A DNA stretch of 6,361 nucleotides from an uncultured Blautia sp. (GTDB lineage Bacteria; Bacillota; Clostridia; Lachnospirales; Lachnospiraceae). The stretch covers positions 1 to 6,361 of the forward strand of contig CAMOXX010000164.1 in NCBI GenBank assembly GCA_946629475.1, read 5' to 3'. The first letter of the stretch is position 1. Each line of letters begins with the position of its first letter. Of this stretch, positions 1 to 5,319 are shown one piece after another. Under the pieces are notes generated by a model. It saw only the letters and a program-made list of their open reading frames with translations, was not told where the DNA came from and made no database searches. Made by a program: the position numbers and the translations under genes.

Positions 1-1584
1 AAGCAGAAGGAGTATGCCGCGGGAGTCACCGAAATCTACCGGAAATACCTGGATCTCATCGAAGCAGATGGTTTCCGGCGCGAAAATTATCACGTATCGG
101 AGGAAGACCGCCGGCGCTTAAACGAACTGTTCAGCCGTGGTGGATCCTGCACCGGTTACTATCAGAGCTATCATGGAAAGAACATGATTGACTTTTACGG
201 CTCCAAAAAGACAGGAGAAATCAGCGTCACCATCGAGGAGCCGAAAGAGAAGATCAGCGGAAAGCTGACCCTTGCTGCCGGAGAGCCTGTCACACTTAGC
301 CTTCGGTGCAGGGAAACAGCCGTTACTATGCAGGGAGATGCTCCCGAGCCGGCTTCGGGCAGGCCGGTGACGAAGGAGGACGTTCTGTCAAAGCTTTCGC
401 GCCTCGGTGGGACGGTTTTTGAGTGGGAGAATCTGGATATCGAAATCGAAGACGGCCTTTTTCTGCCCATGAAAGAGCTGAACGAGCTCCGTCGGAACGC
501 GGTCGCGGAGCTTTATAATGCAGTCGCGGCCGGGTATGGCCGCAGCGATCGAAAGCCGCGGCACTCTCTGGAGAACGCGGATGCGTATAAAACCCCGGAA
601 ACAGAGAAAACCCCAGCTACAGAGAGCCACCCGAAAACAGAGAACCTCCAGGAAACAGAGAAACCTGCGCCAACAGAGAAAACCCCGTCTGCAGAACCTC
701 ATCCATCTCAGCGGATGAACCTCTCCGCATCCTGTGAGGACGAAAAAACAGCGGAGCTCCTTCTAAATGAAGAGGATCTATGCAGACTCTATATTCCGCT
801 CCGCATTTTTGATCATGTGCTTGCCCGGAAAAAAGAGCTGGAAGCCGCCGGAAGGTACGCCGGAAAAACCGCTCCTTCCCTGTTCATCGCACTTCCGATG
901 ATTTCGCGAAGAGCACCGGAGGATCTCATCGAGGTTCTTCAGGATGCCCTGCACAAGGGCGCTTCCGGATTCCTTGTGCGCGATCCGGAGATGCTGTTCA
1001 CCCTGTGTGCCGCCGGCCTTTCCGGGTGCACGGTTTGCGACGCGTCGATCTACACCTGGAACGATGAGGCTTCCGCCTTCTTAAAGGGACTCGGCATTCT
1101 GCAGAATACGGTTCCGCTGGAGCTGAATGAAGGGGAGATCCGGCACCGTGATAACGCGGAATCCGAGATGCTGGTTTACGGATATCTTCCGCTGATGATT
1201 TCTTCACAGTGCGTGAGGAGCAACTGCTCCGGGGGAAAATCCGGAATGTCCTGCACCGGCTGCAGGGACAGAGCTCTTCTGGCCGACAGGCTCGGAAACC
1301 GGTTCCCGGTCCAGTGCGAATGCACTCCCTGGAAAGGGGAGGATACAGAAAAGAACACGGCATGCTATAATATTATCTACAACAGCCTGCCGTTCGGCCT
1401 GCCGGATGAGAGCAGAAAGGTTTCTGACTGCGGCATCCGTTCTGTACGGCTCTCGTTTACCGTCGAGAAACCGGAGGAAGCCCTGCGGACCTTCCGGGAA
1501 TACCGGGGAATTTATCTTTACGGCAAAGCCCCGGAACAGGCGGGAAAGGTTACAAAAGGGCATTTTAAAAGAGGAGCCTTGTAA
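1..1584 (+). CDS. U32-family protein with DUF3656, C-terminal part (5' end outside window)
   Basis: The frame is open from base 1, and the residues before the first ATG (184) already look like the family (YRKYLDLIEADG, then LFSRGG and GYY), so 184 is not the start; 527 codons are visible. The N-terminal U32 signature lies upstream. Numbering from base 1, a DUF3656-like region covers about codons 60-175, with GGTVFE (136-141) and LNELRR (160-165). A Pro/Glu/Thr repeat linker (195-236) follows, then an alpha/beta C-terminal domain with seven cysteines between codons 404 and 455. The end, GHFKRGAL, is typical of the family. Although called peptidases, characterised bacterial U32 members include RNA hydroxylases (RlhA, which has the same U32 plus DUF3656 layout, and TrhP) and Fe-S proteins (UbiU/UbiV). 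An RlhA-like rRNA-modifying role is therefore possible but not shown. It is the first visible gene of the SEDS/PBP unit. Confidence 0.9.
   Translation, partial: KQKEYAAGVTEIYRKYLDLIEADGFRRENYHVSEEDRRRLNELFSRGGSCTGYYQSYHGKNMIDFYGSKKTGEISVTIEEPKEKISGKLTLAAGEPVTLSLRCRETAVTMQGDAPEPASGRPVTKEDVLSKLSRLGGTVFEWENLDIEIEDGLFLPMKELNELRRNAVAELYNAVAAGYGRSDRKPRHSLENADAYKTPETEKTPATESHPKTENLQETEKPAPTEKTPSAEPHPSQRMNLSASCEDEKTAELLLNEEDLCRLYIPLRIFDHVLARKKELEAAGRYAGKTAPSLFIALPMISRRAPEDLIEVLQDALHKGASGFLVRDPEMLFTLCAAGLSGCTVCDASIYTWNDEASAFLKGLGILQNTVPLELNEGEIRHRDNAESEMLVYGYLPLMISSQCVRSNCSGGKSGMSCTGCRDRALLADRLGNRFPVQCECTPWKGEDTEKNTACYNIIYNSLPFGLPDESRKVSDCGIRSVRLSFTVEKPEEALRTFREYRGIYLYGKAPEQAGKVTKGHFKRGAL
583..708 (+). 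repeat. 18-bp in-frame tandem repeat in the U32 gene (hexapeptide repeat)
   Basis: ACAGAG recurs at 601, 619, 637, 655 and 673, exactly 18 bp apart each time. Degenerate outer units at 583 and 691 bring the array to about seven copies. Each unit encodes six residues on a Thr-Glu-x-x-Pro-x pattern, for example TEKTPA, TESHPK and TEKTPS. The units at 601 and 673 share the same first 14 bases. The array lies between the DUF3656-like region and the C-terminal domain, so it probably forms a flexible, charged interdomain linker. The in-frame period allows copy number to change without breaking the gene. Confidence 0.85.
1571..1576 (+). promoter_or_regulatory. Ribosome binding site of the SEDS gene
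   Basis: GAGGAG lies inside the last codons of the U32 gene, 11 bases before the ATG at 1588. The spacing is slightly long but usable. It supports 1588 as the start and implies that the two genes are translated from one message. Confidence 0.65.
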
Positions 1585-1587
1585 TTT

Positions 1588-2964
1588 ATGCTCAATGTGA
1601 TTGTGGAATTATCCAAATATGTGATATTGACGCTCATGGTGGTATACACCTTTTACTGCTTCTTTCTTGTGAGGAGGCAGAACGAGGAAGAACGGAAAAT
1701 ATCCATCCTGAAGCAGATCATGCTGATCTTCTTTATGGATTTTACCGCCTTTGCCGTCCTGTACCTGAAGATGCGGGATCCGAGGGTAATCCGGTTTTAC
1801 ATCGCGATGATGGTGTTTTTCGCGGCAATCCAGATTCTGTACCGCATCTTTTACCGCAGCGTTTCCATGCTCCTGCTCAACAACATGTGCATGCTCCTGA
1901 GCGTCGGGTTTATCATGTTGTGCAGGCTGGACATCGATTCTGCCGAAAAGCAGCTGATGATCGCATGCGGAGGAAGCGCAGTCAGCCTGCTGATTCCGAT
2001 TCTGATCAAAAAGATGCGGTTTTTAAGAAGACTCACCTGGCTTTACGCAGGCCTGGGCGTGGTGCTTTTGGGCGCCGTCTTTGTCCTGGCAAGATCCAGC
2101 TACGGTGCCAAGCTTACCCTGATGGGAATACAGCCCTCCGAGGTGATTAAAATCACGTTTGTTTTCTTCATGGCTGCGTATCTGAGCAGGTCCGCCTCGT
2201 TCAAAAGGATTGCTGTCGCCACGGTGGTTGCGGCCCTGCACGTGTTTATCCTGGTGGCTTCGAGGGACCTTGGAAGCGCATTCATCTTTTTTGTGACCTA
2301 CGTGGTGATGGTCTATGTATCCACCAAAAAAATCGCGTACATGGGGGCCGGCTTTCTGGGAGGCGCGGTGGCTTCTGTCGCCGCCTATTACCTGTTCGGC
2401 CATGTAAGGCAGAGAATCAGTGCCTGGAAGGATCCGATGGCCGTCTACGAGGACGAAGGCTACCAGATCGTCCAGTCCCTGTTCGCAATCGGAACAGGCA
2501 GCTGGTTCGGCATGGGGCTCTGCCAGGGCTCGCCCGAAAAGATCCCGGTCGTGAAAAATGACTTTATCTTCAGCGCGATCTGTGAGGAGCTGGGCTGCAT
2601 TTTCGGGATCTGCCTGATTCTGGTATGCATGAGCTTTTTCCTGATGATCGTCAATATCTCACTGAAGATCAAAAATCCTTTCTACAAGCTGATCGCTCTG
2701 GGCCTTGGCACGGAGTACGCCGTGCAGGTGTTCCTGACGATCGGCGGAGTAACCAAGTTCATCCCGATGACCGGCGTCACGCTGCCTCTGGTGAGCTACG
2801 GCGGCACATCGTTGATGAGCACACTGATTGTTCTTGCGATTATTCAGGGACTGTATATTCTGAGGGAAGATGAGGATGAAGAAATTGAAAGACTACGGAG
2901 AGAGGCCGGCCGCCGGACAAGGCAGGGAGATCCCTCCGGGCCAGGAGCCGGTCCGTTCCGGTAA
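1588..2964 (+). CDS. SEDS-family peptidoglycan glycosyltransferase (FtsW/RodA/SpoVE type)
   Basis: A 458-residue polytopic membrane protein of the SEDS family, whose members polymerise lipid II into glycan strands together with a partner class B PBP. Family motifs: QPSEVIKI (182-189), SRDLGS (225-230), GYQIVQS (291-297), NDFIF (324-328) followed by EELG (333-336), and IPMTGVTLPLVSYGGTS (392-408), the FtsW/RodA/SpoVE signature. D325 in NDFIF lies in the extracellular loop that carries the essential aspartate of RodA and FtsW, and I assign it as that residue by motif. About three hydrophobic segments (roughly 8-28, 43-60, 70-88) precede the stretch that corresponds to the first helix of classical RodA. 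This longer layout recalls actinobacterial RodA. The cytoplasmic tail after 425 is acidic, then basic and Gly/Pro-rich, and is encoded in the overlap with the PBP gene. Whether it serves elongation, division or sporulation cannot be told from sequence, so no symbol is given. Confidence 0.93.
   Translation: MLNVIVELSKYVILTLMVVYTFYCFFLVRRQNEEERKISILKQIMLIFFMDFTAFAVLYLKMRDPRVIRFYIAMMVFFAAIQILYRIFYRSVSMLLLNNMCMLLSVGFIMLCRLDIDSAEKQLMIACGGSAVSLLIPILIKKMRFLRRLTWLYAGLGVVLLGAVFVLARSSYGAKLTLMGIQPSEVIKITFVFFMAAYLSRSASFKRIAVATVVAALHVFILVASRDLGSAFIFFVTYVVMVYVSTKKIAYMGAGFLGGAVASVAAYYLFGHVRQRISAWKDPMAVYEDEGYQIVQSLFAIGTGSWFGMGLCQGSPEKIPVVKNDFIFSAICEELGCIFGICLILVCMSFFLMIVNISLKIKNPFYKLIALGLGTEYAVQVFLTIGGVTKFIPMTGVTLPLVSYGGTSLMSTLIVLAIIQGLYILREDEDEEIERLRREAGRRTRQGDPSGPGAGPFR
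2862..2866 (+). promoter_or_regulatory. Ribosome binding site deciding the PBP start
   Basis: GAGGG ends 9 bases before the ATG at 2876 but only 3 bases before the ATG at 2870. Spacing therefore favours 2876. The site lies within the SEDS coding sequence. Confidence 0.6.
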
Positions 2965-4375
2965 AAAAAGGAGACATTCCAGGAACCGGGAATACTCTAT
3001 CATCTCATGGATGTTCGTCCTGATGTTCGGGGCACTCGCTGCCTATGTGGTTTACTTTAACCTCGAGGTGGCGGATTCTTTTATCAGCAGCCCGTACAAC
3101 ACGCGGCAGGACACCTTCTCCGACAGAGTTGTGCGGGGCAGGCTGCTGTCGTCCGAGGGGGAAGTACTGGCGAGGACCGATGTCTATGACGGAGGCACGG
3201 AGGAGAGGGTGTATCCCTACTCCAACATCTTTGCCCACGTGGTCGGCTTTGCCTCCAACGGAAAAAGCGGGCTCGAGTCCGAGGCGAATTTCCAGCTTCT
3301 GACATCCCACCAGTTTTTTCTGGATCAGCTGAAAAACGAACTGATGGGCCGGAAAAACCAGGGGGATGATGTGGTGACGAGCCTTAGCGCAAGGCTTCAG
3401 CTGACCGCCTACAATGCCCTCGGGGACCGCCGGGGAGCCGTCATCGCCATGGAGCCTTCGACGGGAAGAATCCTTGCCATGGTGAGCAAGCCGGACTTTG
3501 ACCCGAACACGATCGCCTACAACTGGAATTACGTGATCGCGGACGAGAATGACAGCTCCCTCCTGAACCGCGCGACCAACGGCGCGTATCCGCCGGGCTC
3601 CACCTTCAAACTGGTGACAGCCCTGGACTATTTCCGCCAGCACGGCACGCTGGAAGGATACACCTACCTGTGTGAAGGGACAATCACCCGGCAGGAGCAC
3701 ACGATTCACTGCTATGCCAATACAGTCCATGGCAGCGAAAACTTTTACACGGCATTCGCAAGCTCCTGCAACTGCGCGTTCGCGGATATCGGCGTGGCGC
3801 TCGGAGGCGCGAGCCTGAAAACCACGGCCGAGGACCTGCTCTTCAACAAGAGCCTGCCGTTTGCCACATACAAGACCAGCACATTTGACCTAAACGCGGC
3901 TTCACCGATTCCGCTCGTCATGCAGACGGCGATCGGGCAGGGGAACACGCTGGTTTCCCCTGCACATATGGCGCTGATCACCTGCGCGGTAGCGAACGGA
4001 GGAACGATCATGAAGCCCACCCTTGTCGACCGGGTGGTGAGCCCGGACGGCCAGACGGTATCCACGACAAAGCCGACCGGCGCAGGCAGGCTCTTCAGCG
4101 CGGAGGAGGCATCCGTGCTCCAGGGGCTCATGAAAGCGGTTGTCGACTACGGTACGGCTTCGGCTTTGTCAGGCCGGTATTATTCGGTCGCCGGAAAGAC
4201 CGGCTCGGCCGAATTTAATGAGCAGGGGCAGAGCCATTCCTGGTTCATCGGATACTCAGGCGTGGATTCTCCCGACCTGGTGGTTTCCATCATCGTGGAA
4301 AACGGGGGAACCGGGAGCGAATCTGCCGTGCCGATTGCGGCTCAGCTCTTCGATACTTATTATTCCGGACTGTAA
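2876..4375 (+). CDS. Class B penicillin-binding protein (PbpA/PBP2-like D,D-transpeptidase)
   Basis: About 499 residues from ATG 2876 (501 from ATG 2870). It cross-links peptidoglycan outside the membrane and is the expected partner of the SEDS protein just upstream. Numbered from 2876: a basic cytoplasmic tail (1-40), one membrane anchor (about 42-61), then an N-terminal module with RVVRGRLLSSEGEVLA (84-99), which matches the conserved RG-x-I-x-D-R-x-G region of class B PBPs. The transpeptidase domain has all three active-site motifs: STFK (serine 242, lysine 245), SCN (297-299) and KTG (441-443). It has no PASTA domains and is shorter than typical FtsI or SpoVD proteins, closer to the actinobacterial PbpA type. 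The start is chosen from GAGGG spacing. The next in-frame ATG (3011) falls inside the membrane anchor and would remove the positive tail, so it is unlikely. The 89-base overlap with the SEDS gene suggests translational coupling. Confidence 0.94.
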   Translation: MKKLKDYGERPAAGQGREIPPGQEPVRSGKKRRHSRNREYSIISWMFVLMFGALAAYVVYFNLEVADSFISSPYNTRQDTFSDRVVRGRLLSSEGEVLARTDVYDGGTEERVYPYSNIFAHVVGFASNGKSGLESEANFQLLTSHQFFLDQLKNELMGRKNQGDDVVTSLSARLQLTAYNALGDRRGAVIAMEPSTGRILAMVSKPDFDPNTIAYNWNYVIADENDSSLLNRATNGAYPPGSTFKLVTALDYFRQHGTLEGYTYLCEGTITRQEHTIHCYANTVHGSENFYTAFASSCNCAFADIGVALGGASLKTTAEDLLFNKSLPFATYKTSTFDLNAASPIPLVMQTAIGQGNTLVSPAHMALITCAVANGGTIMKPTLVDRVVSPDGQTVSTTKPTGAGRLFSAEEASVLQGLMKAVVDYGTASALSGRYYSVAGKTGSAEFNEQGQSHSWFIGYSGVDSPDLVVSIIVENGGTGSESAVPIAAQLFDTYYSGL

Positions 4376-4382
4376 TTCACAG

Positions 4383-4411
4383 TTGCTAACCTTTCCAAAA
4401 AGAGTTATACT
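4383..4411 (+). promoter_or_regulatory. Sigma-A-type promoter for the Nudix gene
   Basis: TTGCTA (4383-4388, 4 of 6 matches to TTGACA) and TATACT (4406-4411, 5 of 6 matches to TATAAT) are separated by the ideal 17 bases. They lie in the gap after the PBP stop codon. Transcription would start near 4418, giving a leader of about 33 bases. Confidence 0.7.
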
Positions 4412-4418
4412 ATAGCTC
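4402..4418 (+). promoter_or_regulatory. Dyad centred on the Nudix -10 box (possible operator)
   Basis: GAGTTATACTATAGCTC has 8-base arms around a single central C. Seven of the eight arm positions are complementary and the other is a T-G pair (4405/4415). It covers the -10 element and the likely transcription start, where a repressor would block initiation. Part of the symmetry comes from the self-complementary TATA, so chance is a real alternative. Confidence 0.35.
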
Positions 4419-4436
4419 AGGCAACACACGCATTAC

Positions 4437-4442
4437 AGGAGG
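4437..4442 (+). promoter_or_regulatory. Ribosome binding site deciding the Nudix start
   Basis: AGGAGG ends 8 bases before the ATG at 4451. An in-frame TTG at 4445 is only 2 bases away from it and can be dismissed as a start. Confidence 0.85.
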
Positions 4443-4450
4443 AATTGCAG

Positions 4451-4903
4451 ATGATTGAAGCAACGAGCTGTGGCGGTGTGGTAATTCATCGAGGTAAGAT
4501 TCTGGCACTGTACAAATCTTACAAAAACCGTTATGAAGGATGGGTTCTGCCGAAGGGAACGGTAGAAGCAGGAGAGACCCATGAGGAAACGGCACTGCGT
4601 GAAGTGCACGAGGAGACTGGTGTGCGCGCAACCATTATGAAATATATCGGGAAAAGCCAGTACAATTTTACCGTGCCTGAGGATATGGTCACGAAGGAAG
4701 TGCACTGGTACCTGATGGCGGCAGATAATTATCATAGCAGACCTCAGAGAGAAGAATACTTTGTCGATTCGGGATATTACAAATATCACGAGGTGTACCA
4801 TCTGCTTCGTTTTTCGAACGAAAAGCAGATTGTGGAAAAAGCGTATCAGGAGTATGTCGAGCTCCGGAATGCCGGCAAATGGCCGGGCAGCCGGAGGTAC
4901 TGA
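4451..4903 (+). CDS. Nudix hydrolase
   Basis: A 150-residue single-domain soluble protein that hydrolyses a nucleoside diphosphate linked to another group. The complete Nudix box spans 36-58: G36, E42, REVHEETGV (50-58), fitting G-x5-E-x7-R-E-U-x-E-E-x-G-U, with the metal-binding glutamates of REVHEE present. The preceding WVLPKG (31-36) is of the LPKG type seen in diadenosine polyphosphate and MutT-like hydrolases, so Ap4A or a similar compound is a reasonable guess, but substrate cannot be read from sequence. The length is normal for a stand-alone Nudix enzyme. It has its own promoter and is separated from the PBP gene by 75 bases. Third-position GC is clearly lower than in the PBP gene (16 of the first 40 codons here, against 31 of 40 in a PBP sample). 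Its end overlaps the next frame by 25 bases. Confidence 0.9.
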   Translation: MIEATSCGGVVIHRGKILALYKSYKNRYEGWVLPKGTVEAGETHEETALREVHEETGVRATIMKYIGKSQYNFTVPEDMVTKEVHWYLMAADNYHSRPQREEYFVDSGYYKYHEVYHLLRFSNEKQIVEKAYQEYVELRNAGKWPGSRRY

Positions 4904-5253
4904 ACCGGAATCCGGACAGAAAGGATGATTGCGATTTGCTGAGATGGCTGAAGAGATATTACGTTGGCAAGGGAATCAAAGGATCTGTCAGAATTCAGTC
5001 AGAGATCAATTCCGGTAAACCCGTGACAGGAATCTGGCTTGTCACCCTGTCGGATCACCCGGACAATATCCTCGAGATCATTCCGGCTGTCGTCCTTGCG
5101 CAAAAACAGATTTATGATACCTGCCCGGTAATCGCGGGCATGGCATCCAGCAAGCAGGACGCAATACGGATGGTACAGAGGATCATCGAAAAGGTGTACA
5201 AGAAGACAGGGGGCTTTGATGCCGCAGAGTATCTGCTTTCCAGCAGAAATTAA
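4879..5253 (+). CDS. Small protein of unknown function, start uncertain
   Basis: 124 residues from ATG 4879, overlapping the end of the Nudix gene by 25 bases, which suggests cotranscription. I do not recognise the family. There is no signal peptide or membrane segment. It reads as a compact soluble alpha/beta protein: a basic start (LLRWLKRYYVGKG, 20-32), a strand-like stretch (GIWLVTLSDH), a hydrophobic helix (ILEIIPAVVLAQKQIY), a strand (CPVIAGMASS) and a helix with regular hydrophobic spacing (AIRMVQRIIEKVY). ATG 4879 has no clear Shine-Dalgarno site, and the first 19 residues are polar and overlap the Nudix frame. An in-frame TTG at 4936 lies 10 bases after AGAAAGGA (4918-4925) and would give a 105-residue protein beginning at the basic segment. 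That is a good alternative. The coherent amphipathic pattern and position in the gene run support a real gene. Confidence 0.7.
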   Translation: MAGQPEVLNRNPDRKDDCDLLRWLKRYYVGKGIKGSVRIQSEINSGKPVTGIWLVTLSDHPDNILEIIPAVVLAQKQIYDTCPVIAGMASSKQDAIRMVQRIIEKVYKKTGGFDAAEYLLSSRN

Positions 5254-5309
5254 GTAAGCTGATGCTGACAAATAATGCTCTGCCGGGATTAAAGCTTAAG
5301 GTTCAGAAC

Positions 5310-5314
5310 AGGGG
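5310..5314 (+). promoter_or_regulatory. Ribosome binding site of the DUF2953 gene
   Basis: AGGGG lies 5 bases before the ATG at 5320. It is a moderate site that supports this start, which also puts a hydrophobic anchor at the very N-terminus, as expected for the family. Confidence 0.6.
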
Positions 5315-5319
5315 ACAGT

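Noticed and set aside
184..186. ATG as the start of the U32 gene
   Set aside because: The frame is open back to base 1 and the upstream residues match the family, so this is an internal methionine of a truncated gene.
526..543. GC-rich hairpin GCGGCC-GGGTAT-GGCCGC
   Set aside because: It is inside the U32 coding sequence, has no T-run, and encodes ordinary Ala/Gly/Arg codons; likely a by-product of GC-rich coding.
3005..3730. 241-residue open frame on the - strand opposite the PBP gene
   Set aside because: It lies wholly within the well-supported PBP gene, is compositionally what an antisense frame of a GC-rich gene gives, and resembles no protein I recognise.
5241..5269. CAGCA...TGCTG inverted repeat after the small unknown gene as a terminator
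   Set aside because: Five-base stem, long loop and no following T-run; it does not look like an intrinsic terminator.
5265..5294. Possible promoter before the DUF2953 gene (CTGACA at 5265 and TTAAAG at 5289)
   Set aside because: The -35 is good (5 of 6) but the -10 candidate matches only 3 of 6 with 18-base spacing, so support is too weak to list.
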